A stretch of DNA of 64,000 nt from Cucumibacter marinus DSM 18995 (GTDB lineage Bacteria; Pseudomonadota; Alphaproteobacteria; Rhizobiales; Devosiaceae). A program made the position numbers and the translations under genes. The notes under the pieces were generated by a model. It did not search any database, was not told the DNA's origin, and saw only the letters and a program-made list of their open reading frames with translations. How positions within the stretch are numbered: position 1 is the stretch's first letter; the number at the start of each line of letters is the position of its first letter. Shown here piece by piece: positions 44,166 through 53,134 of this stretch. The stretch covers positions 434,001-498,000 of the forward strand of contig NZ_AUCR01000001.1 of the NCBI RefSeq assembly GCF_000429865.1. The letters are read 5' to 3'.

Positions 44166-45637
44166 AGCAGGCCGGACACCAGCGCCGAGGCGGGCACCGT
44201 GATGATCCACGCTGCCGCAATCCCGAGTGCGTGCTGACGCCTGACGAGCCGGCGCTTGTCGCGGCCCTGAAGCTGTTTCACGGCTTCTTCGGCGGTCTGG
44301 TTGAACTGGTCCGAGCGCGCCTCAGGCACATTCACCTTCAATGGCGGATTGCGAATGCTTTCATTGGAAGCCCATTCCCGCAGGAAACCGACACCGAAGA
44401 TGGCGCCCACCGCCACGTGGGTCGATGAGACAGGCAGGCCGAGCGCCGACGCAATCAGCACCGTCACGGCAGCAGCCAGCGCGACACAGAAGGCGCGGAC
44501 CTCGTTCATCTTGGTGATCTTTTCACCGACCATTCGGATGAGGCGGGGGCCAAACAGGGCCAAGCCGACCGCGATGCCTATGGCACCGATCCCCAAAACC
44601 CAGAGGGGCAAGGCGACTTTCTCGGGGCTGGCGAGACCCGTTTCCGCCGCCGCGACGATCGCAGCCAGCGGCCCCACGGCATTGGCGACATCGTTGGCCC
44701 CGTGGGCGAAAGACAAAAGACCCGTCGCCATGATCAGTGGAAGGCGGAATAACCCGCTGACATGTTTGGTTCGGTTTTCAAGGCCTGGCACCCGGTTCCC
44801 GATCCAGGGCACCGAGACGGCATAGGCGGCCAGCCCGGCAACCAGCCCGAGCACCAGCACGAGCGGCAAGCCCGGGGCCCAGATGCGCTTGAGGCCCTTG
44901 GTCGCCAGATACATGGCGAACACGCCCGTCATCAGCCCGACGAAGACCGGCACCCAGCGCTTGGCGGCGCTCAGCTTGTCGGATTTGTCGAGAATTGTGA
45001 TATGCGCGACCGCCAGCAGTGCGGAGGCCAGCAGGCCGCCAAAAACCGGCGAGATGATCCAGGACAGAACAATCGTGCCGATGACTGGCCAGGCGACGAC
45101 CGAAAAGCCGGCGGCGGCAATGCCGGCACCAACCACGCCGCCGACCACGGAATGGGTTGTCGAGACCGGCGCATTCAGGAAGGTCGCGATGTGGATCCAC
45201 ATGGCCGAAGCGAGCGAGGCCGCGCTCATCACCAGAATGAAGTCGCGCGCCGACAGGTTCAGTTCGTTGGTCAGCAGTTTGCTTGAGACCGTCGTCACCA
45301 CGTCCCCGCCGGCCAGCAGCGCCCCGGCCGCTTCGCAGACGGCCGCGATGGCCAGCGCCCCGACCATGGTCAATGCCCTGCCCCCGACCGCCGGACCCAT
45401 ATTGTTGGCCACATCGTTGGCGCCGACATTGAGAGCCATATATGCGGATATCACCGCGCCGGTGATTACCAGGTAGGAGAACGGGCCGCCGGCAAAAGAG
45501 AACAGCGCGTAAATCAGCGCAGCGAGAATGAACAACGCCGCAAGGCCCGGCGCGGCGAGCTGCCGCGAAATATCGTGGGTGGCGGTTTCGAGACTGGCGA
45601 CCTTTTTGAGGTCCTTGTCGAGCGCGGTCTTGTTCAT
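44132..45637 (-). CDS. pit: Inorganic phosphate transporter (Pit family)
   Basis: A 501-residue secondary transporter with about eleven hydrophobic segments, importing phosphate as a metal complex with protons. The duplicated family signature is visible: GANDVANNMGPAVGG and GANDVANAVGPLAAI. The large form with N- and C-terminal extensions fits the PitA-type of alphaproteobacteria. There is no phoU-like/DUF47 partner next to it. It is convergent with, and overlaps by 34 nt, the Nudix gene. Confidence 0.93.
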   Translation of the reverse strand: MNKTALDKDLKKVASLETATHDISRQLAAPGLAALFILAALIYALFSFAGGPFSYLVITGAVISAYMALNVGANDVANNMGPAVGGRALTMVGALAIAAVCEAAGALLAGGDVVTTVSSKLLTNELNLSARDFILVMSAASLASAMWIHIATFLNAPVSTTHSVVGGVVGAGIAAAGFSVVAWPVIGTIVLSWIISPVFGGLLASALLAVAHITILDKSDKLSAAKRWVPVFVGLMTGVFAMYLATKGLKRIWAPGLPLVLVLGLVAGLAAYAVSVPWIGNRVPGLENRTKHVSGLFRLPLIMATGLLSFAHGANDVANAVGPLAAIVAAAETGLASPEKVALPLWVLGIGAIGIAVGLALFGPRLIRMVGEKITKMNEVRAFCVALAAAVTVLIASALGLPVSSTHVAVGAIFGVGFLREWASNESIRNPPLKVNVPEARSDQFNQTAEEAVKQLQGRDKRRLVRRQHALGIAAAWIITVPASALVSGLLYAVMRLLPGT

Positions 45638-45897
45638 CGGCGACTGTCTTGGTGCAGTGGGTCTGTCGGCGACCGGCGGTCTGTGACGGCTTTATGACAA
45701 GCCCTTGCAGTTTTCCCGGCCCAGAACCAGCCCGCATGTGCATGACGGCGCTGAAGTGGCGGTTTTCCACATAATGGTCTGCTCCCGGGTGCTATGCTGG
45801 AAGCTGCGAAGGTCGTCTCTTGAGGCTCGAAATACATGCGCGGACAGAAGCCGGTGACCAACCGGCCATACATTCCTCCTATCAACTGCATTTCCTG
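45638..45897. other. pit/rpoE divergent region
   Basis: A gene-free stretch between pit and the ECF sigma promoter. It should contain the pit promoter on the reverse strand. I see no Pho box (two direct CTGTCAT-type half sites) or small gene. Confidence 0.45.
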
Positions 45898-45927
45898 TGA
45901 TCCGTTCCGTTCGGCGACGCGTAAATC
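45898..45927 (+). promoter_or_regulatory. Predicted autoregulated RpoE(ECF) promoter
   Basis: TGATCC at 45898-45903, an 18-nt spacer ending GCG, and TAAATC at 45922-45927. The same arrangement precedes the photolyase gene and the FAD/DUF1365/CFA operon. Transcription should start near 45934, only about 17 nt before the ATG, leaving just room for the GGAG at 45940-45943. Confidence 0.75.
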
Positions 45928-45950
45928 TCGTTGCGAAGCGGAGACAGGTC

Positions 45951-46553
45951 ATGTACGCGGCTTCTATGAATGAAGCTCCAGATCGGGGCTCGACGCCCGT
46001 TCAGGCGCCACAGGCTGATGCCTCGGCGCTCCTGCTCCGTGTCGCCGAGCATCGGGACAAACAGGCGCTTTCCGCCCTGTTCACGTTGTTCGCACCGAAA
46101 CTGAAATCAATGATGCTGCGGCTCGGGGCTAACGAGGCGCTGGCTGATGATCTGGTGCAGGAAACCATGCTGACCGTGTGGAGAAAATCGCATCTCTATG
46201 CTCGCCGCAAAGGCGCCGCGAGCACCTGGATATACACGATCGCCCGTAATCTGCGGATCGATCACGTCCGGCGTCTGTCTTCACGTCCCTATGCGGATGT
46301 CGAGGCGATTGAAATCGAAAGCGATGCGCCTTCGAGCCAGCAGATCATTGAAACCAATGAAACCGTGAGCCGCGTCAAGGCGGCACTGGCAATTTTGCCC
46401 AAGGAGCAGATGGAAATACTCAGCCTGTCCTACGAACACGACCTCTCCCAGACCGAGATCGCCGAGAAGCTCGGCCTGCCGCTGGGAACGGTCAAGTCGC
46501 GCATGCGGCTTGCCTATGAGAAACTGCGACCAGTTTTGGGAGATCTGCAATGA
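45951..46553 (+). CDS. rpoE: ECF sigma factor, RpoE/ChrR type
   Basis: A 200-residue ECF-group sigma factor. Region 2 is FTLFAPKLKSMMLRLGANEA then ADDLVQETMLTVWRKSHLY; region 4 is LPKEQMEILSLSYEHDLSQT and EIAEKLGLPLGTVKSRMRLAYEKLR. It resembles Rhodobacter sphaeroides RpoE (ECF11), which responds to singlet oxygen, because of the ChrR partner, gene order and TGATCC promoter. GGAG lies 7 nt before the ATG at 45951. Its stop overlaps the chrR start (ATGA), tying the two stoichiometrically. Expected targets in this window are phrB and the FAD/DUF1365/CFA operon. Confidence 0.92.
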   Translation: MYAASMNEAPDRGSTPVQAPQADASALLLRVAEHRDKQALSALFTLFAPKLKSMMLRLGANEALADDLVQETMLTVWRKSHLYARRKGAASTWIYTIARNLRIDHVRRLSSRPYADVEAIEIESDAPSSQQIIETNETVSRVKAALAILPKEQMEILSLSYEHDLSQTEIAEKLGLPLGTVKSRMRLAYEKLRPVLGDLQ

Positions 46554-47203
46554 CCGTTGCGCATCACCCTCAGCCCGAAACCTTGATGGCATACGCCGCG
46601 GGCACGCTTGATCAGGCCTATACCGTCGTGATCGCGACACATCTGGCGATGTGTGGTGCCTGCCGGGGCGAAGTCGCGCATCTCGAGGATGTCGGCGGCG
46701 CTATCCTGGAAAAGGAAGCCGAGGCCAAGATTGGCGCCGATGCGCTCGACCGGCTGCTTTCGGCGCTCGACGGCTCGCCCGAAGAGGAACCTCGTCCGGC
46801 CCCCATCAAGCGGCATGAGGGCGTGCCCTCCCCGCTCGCGCCGTATCTGAAGGGCGGCCTCGAGAGCATCGAGTGGAAACGCAAGGGGCCCAAGGCCTGG
46901 CTCGCCGAACTGGAAGTGCCGGCCAACAGTCATTCGCGCCTTGTGCTGCTGAAGGTCGGTGCCGGTGCGGCCATGCCCGAGCACGGACATGGCGGACATG
47001 AGCTGACGCTCATCCTCTCGGGTGCCTATAATGACCGGTTTGGCCGATTTGCCGCCGGCGATCTCGCCGACCATGACGATGATGTCGATCATCAACCGAT
47101 TGCCGAGGAAGGTGAAGACTGCATCTGCCTGGTCGCTCTCGATGCGCCTTTGGCGTTCAAGAGCCGGTTGATGCGGGTTCTGCAGCCGCTGACAGGTCTT
47201 TGA
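46550..47203 (+). CDS. chrR: ChrR-family zinc anti-sigma factor
   Basis: A 217-residue anti-sigma factor. The N-terminal domain carries H6, H31, C35 and C38 (HLAMCGAC), exactly the zinc ligands and numbering of Rhodobacter ChrR that hold the sigma factor. The C-terminal cupin domain shows MPEHGHGGHELTLILSG and a late histidine (DVDHQ), the second metal site needed for singlet-oxygen response. It overlaps rpoE by 4 nt and the following SDR gene by 4 nt, so the three form one coupled operon. Confidence 0.94.
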   Translation: MTVAHHPQPETLMAYAAGTLDQAYTVVIATHLAMCGACRGEVAHLEDVGGAILEKEAEAKIGADALDRLLSALDGSPEEEPRPAPIKRHEGVPSPLAPYLKGGLESIEWKRKGPKAWLAELEVPANSHSRLVLLKVGAGAAMPEHGHGGHELTLILSGAYNDRFGRFAAGDLADHDDDVDHQPIAEEGEDCICLVALDAPLAFKSRLMRVLQPLTGL

Positions 47204-48012
47204 CCTTGTCCAATAGCAACAAAGTCGCTTGGGTCATCGGGGCCAGCTCCGGCATTGGTGCGGGGCTGGCCAACCGCCTGGCCAAGCGGGGTTATGAAGT
47301 CGCCATCTCGGCCCGCCGCCAGGAACGTCTCGAAGAAATCGCGCACAACAATAATCGCCTGCATGCCTTCGCCCTCGACGTGTCGGATGCAGCGGGCACC
47401 AAGGCCGTTTTCGAGGCCGTCGAAAAAGAATTGGGACCGGTCGATCTCGTCGTCTTTGGCGCGGCGAACTGGCAGCCCAACACGGTTGCCGAATATGATC
47501 CTGAGGCCTTCCGCAACGTCTTCACCGTCAATTTCCTGGGCGCGGTCAACACCGTCGCCGCCGTTCTGCCATCGATGAAGGCTCGGCGGAGCGGTGAGAT
47601 TGCACTCATCGCCTCGGTGGCCGGCTATTTCGGCATCCCCGCGAGTGGGGCCTATGGCGCCGCCAAGGCCTCGCTGATCCACTTTGCCGAGACAGCACAT
47701 ACCGAGTTGGAGCCCTATGGGATTCGCGTCCGGCTGGTGAACCCGGGCTTCGTCAAAACCGATCTCACGGCGAAAAACGATTTCCCGATGCCGTTCATTC
47801 TCGAACTGGACGATGCTGTCGACCGGCTGGTCCGCGGTCTCCTCGACACGGATAAGTTCGAGGTCGCGTTCCCGAGACGCTTCGTGTGGCTTCTGAAACT
47901 GGTTAAGCTGCTGCCCTATCCGCTGTTTTTTGCCGGCATGCGCCGGGTTTTGCCAAGCAGCGACGGCAAGTCGAAAGAAGGGCAAAAGGAAAAGGGCGAA
48001 GACGGGCGGTAG
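47200..48012 (+). CDS. Short-chain dehydrogenase/reductase (RpoE operon)
   Basis: A 270-residue SDR. The NAD(P) motif is GASSGIGAGLANRLAKRGY; the catalytic serine is in IALIASVAGYFG and the YxxxK pair in YGAAKAS. The C-terminus is basic (SDGKSKEGQKEKGEDGR). It starts with a TTG overlapping the chrR stop by 4 nt; a second TTG lies two codons later. Position in an rpoE-chrR operon matches similar SDRs in photo-oxidative stress clusters of other Proteobacteria, where the substrate remains unknown; a lipid or carbonyl stress product is plausible. Confidence 0.9.
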   Translation: MTLSNSNKVAWVIGASSGIGAGLANRLAKRGYEVAISARRQERLEEIAHNNNRLHAFALDVSDAAGTKAVFEAVEKELGPVDLVVFGAANWQPNTVAEYDPEAFRNVFTVNFLGAVNTVAAVLPSMKARRSGEIALIASVAGYFGIPASGAYGAAKASLIHFAETAHTELEPYGIRVRLVNPGFVKTDLTAKNDFPMPFILELDDAVDRLVRGLLDTDKFEVAFPRRFVWLLKLVKLLPYPLFFAGMRRVLPSSDGKSKEGQKEKGEDGR

Positions 48013-48553
48013 ACCATCCACCCGTCCTCGCCGCCCAAATGCCATCTGCTGGCAGATGACTGAAACACCCCGAACCTTTTTCTGGCGAGCCGAAACGACA
48101 ATTGAGCCGAATCACCTTTCGGACGCCAAACCACGCCGGCGATCAGTGAAACCGGAGGGCCCTGCGGGTATTCCGCCGACCCAATAAGCGCGTACAGGTG
48201 CCGCGGCGCAATAGCGCAGTCACGCTAGAAATGCGTCCCTGATATCGGCCTTGATCTGCGGAAAACACGTATGTTGTTGAACAGATCCTGCGTGGACGGA
48301 TGCGTTTACTGCCCCTGAATGCGCGGAACTTTCACAGTTTTCGTTATTTTCATTAGCGCTTAATTCATTGATCTCGCAATTGAACTGGCTGTACAGACGT
48401 AAGCTGTAGATGCCGCAGGTTCTTCTATGGTCCATTTTGGTCATTTATCGCAGTTTGCACCCGGTTATGTTTGCCGACGGCTCTGTGGTCGCCTGTGTTC
48501 CGGGGGGGAACGGGCACCGCGTCGAGAGAGCAATCAGGGGTTGAGGACGCAGC
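48013..48553. other. 541-nt region upstream of the LuxR-type gene
   Basis: The first 50 nt hold a perfect CATCTGC-TG-GCAGATG palindrome (48043-48058) that could end the SDR transcript, though no T-run follows. From about 48300 to 48470 the DNA is AT-rich (TTTTCGTTATTTTCATT type) and probably contains the promoter of the LuxR-type gene. No TGATCC ECF promoter is present. Short open frames on either strand have no recognisable content. Confidence 0.5.
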
Positions 48554-49720
48554 GTGTATTTTGGAGATTCAGCAGGGCATTCCGCTGTCGTGCAGGCGGG
48601 ATATGGTGCCGCGCTGGGACGATGGTCCTGGCAGCGAGTTCTTGATGAAATCGACCGGCAGATTCCCGGAATCCGGCTCAGTATGTGGGGTCACGATCTG
48701 CGCCGTCGCCGCGACATCGGCTTAAGATTCTCCGGCTTCGATCCTGACTGCATTTCAAGCTTCCTTGCCCATTATTCGGCGATCAATCCGCTGGCCCCAG
48801 GGCTGGCCGGCCAGAGCCCCGGGCGGGTCTATGCCGGTGACGACCTGATTGAGCGCCACGCGTTTCTGCGTACCGAGTTCTACAATGACTGGGTGGCGCC
48901 TCAGGATGACATCCAGGCCGGCCGCGGGGTTAACCTGTTCAATGACGGGCCGCGTTTTTTCGCGCTCGCTGGAAATTTCAATCCGCGAGACGACGAACGC
49001 CTCGGATTGCCTCTCACAAGGCTGTTGTCCGAGGTCGCGCCGCACCTCAAGCGCTCGTTTTCGCTGATGCGTTCCTTCGGCGACAGCATTGTGCGCTCCG
49101 ACTACGAGCAGTTCCTCAATGTCCTCTCAAGTGCCGTGATCGTGCTTGATAGCAAGGGCCAGGCCTGTCACATCAATCCCAAGGCGGCGGAACTGATCGA
49201 ACGTGGCACACTATTGAGTCTTTCCAAGGCCGGCGAGCCGGGCTTTCTCGATCCCGTTGCCGACGCACAGATGGACAAGGTCCGTGAGGCGATCGCGGCT
49301 TCATCGCCTGCGGAGATCCCCCATTCGCTGAGCGCAACCGACGTCCGGCATCTTCTGAGCTATGAGGTGACGGTGGTTCCCTTTTCCGGACGGGAGCAAC
49401 TGGAAGACGAATTTCCGGAGTTCAACCTCCAGCTGCGGCCGGCAGCCATCATGTGCCTCGAACTGGCCGACACACCCGACGAAATTGCTCGAAAGCTGCT
49501 GGCCAGCCGTTACCGGCTGACCCGAACCGAGGCGGACCTGGCCTGGGCCCTGTTCCAGGGAATGACGCTCAACGAGATAGCCGAACAGCGTGGGGTCAGC
49601 ATCCACACGGTGCGCAACCAGATCAAGGCGGTTTTCCTCAAGACCGAGGTCTCCCGCCAGAGCGAACTGGTGCGTCTGGTAGCCGGATTGGCCAACCCGC
49701 ACCTCGATACGAAGGACTGA
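48554..49720 (+). CDS. LuxR-type helix-turn-helix regulator with PAS-like sensor
   Basis: A 388-residue regulator. The C-terminal ~65 residues form a LuxR/GerE helix-turn-helix (LTRTEADLAWALFQGMTLNE, IAEQRGVSIHTVRNQIKAVF). The middle contains a PAS-like segment (NVLSSAVIVLDSKGQACHIN). The N-terminal ~170 residues are not recognised; the WGHDLRRRRDIG and HYSAINPLAPGLA segments resemble other rhizobial LuxR-family members with unknown ligands. No receiver domain is present. The start is a GTG behind GAGG with 7-nt spacing. It separates the two halves of the photo-oxidative stress locus and its stop lies 3 nt from the CFA gene end. Confidence 0.88.
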   Translation: MYFGDSAGHSAVVQAGYGAALGRWSWQRVLDEIDRQIPGIRLSMWGHDLRRRRDIGLRFSGFDPDCISSFLAHYSAINPLAPGLAGQSPGRVYAGDDLIERHAFLRTEFYNDWVAPQDDIQAGRGVNLFNDGPRFFALAGNFNPRDDERLGLPLTRLLSEVAPHLKRSFSLMRSFGDSIVRSDYEQFLNVLSSAVIVLDSKGQACHINPKAAELIERGTLLSLSKAGEPGFLDPVADAQMDKVREAIAASSPAEIPHSLSATDVRHLLSYEVTVVPFSGREQLEDEFPEFNLQLRPAAIMCLELADTPDEIARKLLASRYRLTRTEADLAWALFQGMTLNEIAEQRGVSIHTVRNQIKAVFLKTEVSRQSELVRLVAGLANPHLDTKD

Positions 49721-49723
49721 GGA

Positions 49724-50959
49724 TCAGGCCGGGCGGCGGTACTGGTAGATGCCGACGTCGATCGAACCCTCAGCGAATCCCGCTTCGCAATAATTGAGGT
49801 AGTAGACCCATTTGCGCTTGAATTCTTCGTCGAAGCCAAGCTTGGCGATGGCATTCCAGACTTCGAGGAAACGGTCGTACCAGAGCCGAAGCGTATTGGC
49901 ATAGGACTGGCCGAAGCAGTCGACCTGTTCGAGCACCAGCCCTGCCCTGTCGCCCTGCTCCTTCATGGCTTCCTTGGTCAGCAGCATGCCGCCGGGGAAA
50001 ATGTAGCGCTGGATGAAATCGACATTGCGCCGATAATGCTCGAAATCGGCTTCCTTGATGGTGATGGCCTGGATCGAGGCGGTGCCGCCGGGCTTCAGCC
50101 GGTCATGCAGGGCACCGAAATATTGCGGCCAGTGCTCTTCGCCCACGGCCTCGATCATTTCGATGGATGCGATGTGATCGTATTCACCCTTTGTGTCGCG
50201 ATAGTCCTCGAAAGCGAAGGTCGCCCGGTTGCCGAGCCCCTTCTTCTCGATCCGGTCGCGGGCAAATTTGAGCTGCGCGTTCGACAGGGTGATGCCGCGC
50301 ACGCTGGCGCCGATATTGGCTGCCGTCTCCTCGGCGAAGCCGCCCCAACCACAGCCGATCTCGAGCACCGAAGCCCCTTCGGTCATTCCGGCCATTTCCG
50401 CCACGCGGCGGTATTTGGCGCGCTGCGCATCTTCGAGCGACTGATCCCCGGATTCGAAATAAGCCGAGGAGTAGGTCATCGTCGGGTCGAGCCAGAGCGA
50501 ATAGAAGTCGTTGCCGAGATCGTAATGCTCGGCGATGTTCTGCTTGGCCTGTTCCTTGGTGTTGCGCCGCGACAGGTGAAAGGCGACATCCTGCGCAGCG
50601 CGCCGGAACAGGCCCGGATTGGCCTTGGTCAAGTGCGAGCGATTCTTGAGGAAGAACCGGAACAGGGCCGTCAGGTCATCGCACTCGATATCGCCCTTGA
50701 TATAGGCCTCTGCGAAACCGACAGTTCCGCGTTGAAGACCCTTGTTCAAAAGCTTGAAATTGTTGAGCTTGATTGTCGAATGCGGCCCGGTGGACGGGTT
50801 GCCGATCGTCCGGGTGCGCCCGGAAGGCAGCACAAAGGTCACCGCACCATGGCGCGGGTGGCCGACCCAGGTCGCACCGATCATGTCGAGAAAATAGGAA
50901 ACCAGACGCGTCGAAAGGCTCGACGGGCGCGTCCTGATCCGTGACGCTGTGTCACTCAT
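49724..50959 (-). CDS. Cyclopropane-fatty-acid-synthase family methyltransferase
   Basis: A 411-residue SAM-dependent methyltransferase acting on unsaturated phospholipid acyl chains. SAM motif I is VLEIGCGWGGFAEE; other family segments are IAEHYDLGNDFYSLWLDPTM and FIQRYIFPGGMLL, and the late YLNYCEAGF. In Rhodobacter, a CFA-family methylase in the RpoE regulon acts in furan fatty acid synthesis (UfaM), so methylation rather than cyclopropanation is a real alternative here. It lies 7 nt after DUF1365, last in the FAD-DUF1365-CFA operon driven by a TGATCC promoter. Confidence 0.9.
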   Translation of the reverse strand: MSDTASRIRTRPSSLSTRLVSYFLDMIGATWVGHPRHGAVTFVLPSGRTRTIGNPSTGPHSTIKLNNFKLLNKGLQRGTVGFAEAYIKGDIECDDLTALFRFFLKNRSHLTKANPGLFRRAAQDVAFHLSRRNTKEQAKQNIAEHYDLGNDFYSLWLDPTMTYSSAYFESGDQSLEDAQRAKYRRVAEMAGMTEGASVLEIGCGWGGFAEETAANIGASVRGITLSNAQLKFARDRIEKKGLGNRATFAFEDYRDTKGEYDHIASIEMIEAVGEEHWPQYFGALHDRLKPGGTASIQAITIKEADFEHYRRNVDFIQRYIFPGGMLLTKEAMKEQGDRAGLVLEQVDCFGQSYANTLRLWYDRFLEVWNAIAKLGFDEEFKRKWVYYLNYCEAGFAEGSIDVGIYQYRRPA

Positions 50960-50965
50960 AAAATA

Positions 50966-51754
50966 CTACCCCAGACGGTGCGGCGCGGGGTTCTTTCTGT
51001 GCCGTTTGCGCCGCAAATGCAGCGTTGGGGGCACACCCTTTAGCCACAGCCTGAAGGCCTCCCAATAAATACCGGCGAGCACTTTAGCTGTCATAAAGGG
51101 ATATGCAAGAGCGAGACGGACGAGCGCAAAATCGCTAACAGGCTGGCGAACCCCGCTAAAATGGGCAGTCAGCATCGGGCCCTCGCCGTCATCGAGGACG
51201 ATCCCCACATGCACATTCTCGCCCGGCGGTGTGACCGAAAAGCGATACTCGCCATCAAGGGTGTTGAACGGCGAGACGAAGAATCGCTTTTGCGTCCGCT
51301 GGGCGATGGGTTCAGTTCCCGTTTCAGGGTCGGGCGCCGGCGGTTGATAAATGTGGTGTTCGCCGAAAGTGTTGGAGACTTCATAGATGATCAGCCGCAC
51401 GCGCTCTTCTGCGTCGCGGGCATAAAAGACGGTGATCGGATTGAAGGCGTAGCCGAACATGCGGGGATAGGCGAGCATGTCGATACGCTTGACCACGTCC
51501 TCGAGACCGGCGGCACGCACCCTGTCCCAGGCAAAACCCGAGATCGAGCGTCCGTCACGGTGGCCATGATCTTCGGGCTTGATCGAGAACAGGTTGAAAC
51601 GCCCGAACGAGAACAGCCGCAGGGTCCTGCCGAGTTCTTCAAGCCGGTCGACATCGACCAGCATCGAGAACACGCGGTAACGCAGTTTGTGCTGCTTCGG
51701 CCGCGTCCGGCGATGCACCACCTCCCCGCGATAAATGACGGCGGCTTCGCTCAC
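50966..51754 (-). CDS. DUF1365 protein
   Basis: A 262-residue DUF1365 protein: IYRGEVVHRRTRPKQHKLRY, FAWDRVRAAGLEDVV, LAYPRMFGYAFNPITVFYAR and EVSNTFGEHHIY. The family is nearly always linked to an FAD oxidoreductase and a CFA-type enzyme, as here, and probably takes part in the same lipid modification; its biochemical role is not established. The start is a GTG that overlaps the FAD gene stop (GTGA), indicating coupled translation. Confidence 0.9.
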   Translation of the reverse strand: MSEAAVIYRGEVVHRRTRPKQHKLRYRVFSMLVDVDRLEELGRTLRLFSFGRFNLFSIKPEDHGHRDGRSISGFAWDRVRAAGLEDVVKRIDMLAYPRMFGYAFNPITVFYARDAEERVRLIIYEVSNTFGEHHIYQPPAPDPETGTEPIAQRTQKRFFVSPFNTLDGEYRFSVTPPGENVHVGIVLDDGEGPMLTAHFSGVRQPVSDFALVRLALAYPFMTAKVLAGIYWEAFRLWLKGVPPTLHLRRKRHRKNPAPHRLG

Positions 51755-53091
51755 TCGGCAGCCTCCAGATGCTCGCTCTCGCCCGCCCAGTTATGAGCCA
51801 CGCGATCATTGGCGCCCGATACGTACCAGGGCCGGGTCACCTCGCCGAGCCGCTCCGCCACCGCAAGGCCTGACTGAATGCCATCCTCATGGAAGCCATG
51901 ACCCAGCCATGCGCCGGCAAACCAAGTGTGATTGTGGCCCTGAATAAAATGCATATCCGACTGGGCAGCAATCGCGGCATTGTCGAACAGCGGGTGTTCG
52001 TAATGGCATTCGAAAAGCTTGTGGCGCTCGTCGACAGCCTCGCCCGCGTTCAGCGTTACAAAGAACTGGGTGTCGGTCGGCAATGGCTGCAGCCTGTTCA
52101 TCCAATAGGAGACACTCAGTCTGTCGCCCTCTTCGTGCGGCAAACGCAGATAGTTCCAGGACGACCACAGATTGCGGCGCTTTGGCATCACTGACCGGTC
52201 CGTGTGCAGAACCGCATGGTTCGAGGTGGTGCGGCACGCCGAAAGCAGAGCGCGCTCGGCAGGATCGGCATCGCCAAGCATGGCTAGCGCCTGGGGAGCG
52301 TGCGTTGCGATCACAACCTCATCGAAGCGTTGCCATTCACCATCATCGCCCAGCAGTTCAACATGCCCGGGATGGCGCCTGATCTCTCGCACCGGCGCAT
52401 CGAGCCGAACGTCGAGACCCGGTGCATCTGCAATCAGCTTGTCGATGTAGCGCGTGGAGCCAGACTTGACCGTTCGCCATTGCGGCCGGTCCTTGACCTT
52501 TAAAAGGCCGTGGTTTTCGAAGAACGCGATAAAGCTCTTGGCGGGAAAATCGAGCATGTGCCGCGAGGGCGTCGACCAGATTGCCGCCGAGAGCGGGAGG
52601 ATATGATTCTCGATAAATCCGCGGGAATAGCCGTTGCCGGTCAGATAATCCGAGATGGTCAGATTGGGCGGCAGGTGCCGGGCATCGCGGGCGGCCTGTT
52701 CGAAGAAGCGCAGGATATCGCGGACCATCAGCCAATGGCCGGGGTTGAGAATGTTGCGGCGTTGACCGAACAACCCGTCGAGGTGAGCGCCGGAATATTC
52801 GAAACGTCCGCGGTCGAGCGAGACGGCGAAGGACATATCCGAAGCCGCGGTTTCAACCTCGAGATGAGCGAACAGCGCGGTCAGGTTAGGGTAGTTTACC
52901 TCATTGTAGACGATGAAACCGGTGTCGATTCCGATCGGGCCGGTATCGGTGTCGACCGATATGGTGTTGGTATGACCGCCCAGCCGCCCGGCACACTCAA
53001 AGAGAGTCACGTCATGAGCACGGGTGAGCAGCCATGCGGCGCTCATGCCCGAAATTCCCGATCCGATGACGGCTATCGACTTACGTTTCAT
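51751..53091 (-). CDS. FAD-dependent amine-oxidase-fold oxidoreductase
   Basis: A 446-residue flavoprotein. The dinucleotide motif is IAVIGSGISGMSAAWLL at the N-terminus, followed by GGHTNTISVDTDTGPIGIDT and a late YLRLPHEEGDRLSVSYWMN. It belongs to the COG2907-type group found with DUF1365 and CFA genes; in Rhodobacter an RpoE-dependent member of this type (UfaD) desaturates a methylated acyl chain in furan fatty acid synthesis. The ATG at 53091 follows GCGAGG; upstream codons to 53259 cross the predicted promoter and are not coding. It begins the three-gene operon, with DUF1365 overlapping its stop. Confidence 0.9.
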   Translation of the reverse strand: MKRKSIAVIGSGISGMSAAWLLTRAHDVTLFECAGRLGGHTNTISVDTDTGPIGIDTGFIVYNEVNYPNLTALFAHLEVETAASDMSFAVSLDRGRFEYSGAHLDGLFGQRRNILNPGHWLMVRDILRFFEQAARDARHLPPNLTISDYLTGNGYSRGFIENHILPLSAAIWSTPSRHMLDFPAKSFIAFFENHGLLKVKDRPQWRTVKSGSTRYIDKLIADAPGLDVRLDAPVREIRRHPGHVELLGDDGEWQRFDEVVIATHAPQALAMLGDADPAERALLSACRTTSNHAVLHTDRSVMPKRRNLWSSWNYLRLPHEEGDRLSVSYWMNRLQPLPTDTQFFVTLNAGEAVDERHKLFECHYEHPLFDNAAIAAQSDMHFIQGHNHTWFAGAWLGHGFHEDGIQSGLAVAERLGEVTRPWYVSGANDRVAHNWAGESEHLEAAE

Positions 53092-53134
53092 TTCGCCTCG
53101 CTGGTGGTCCCGCCCGTTATGGGGGGTGTTAGGC

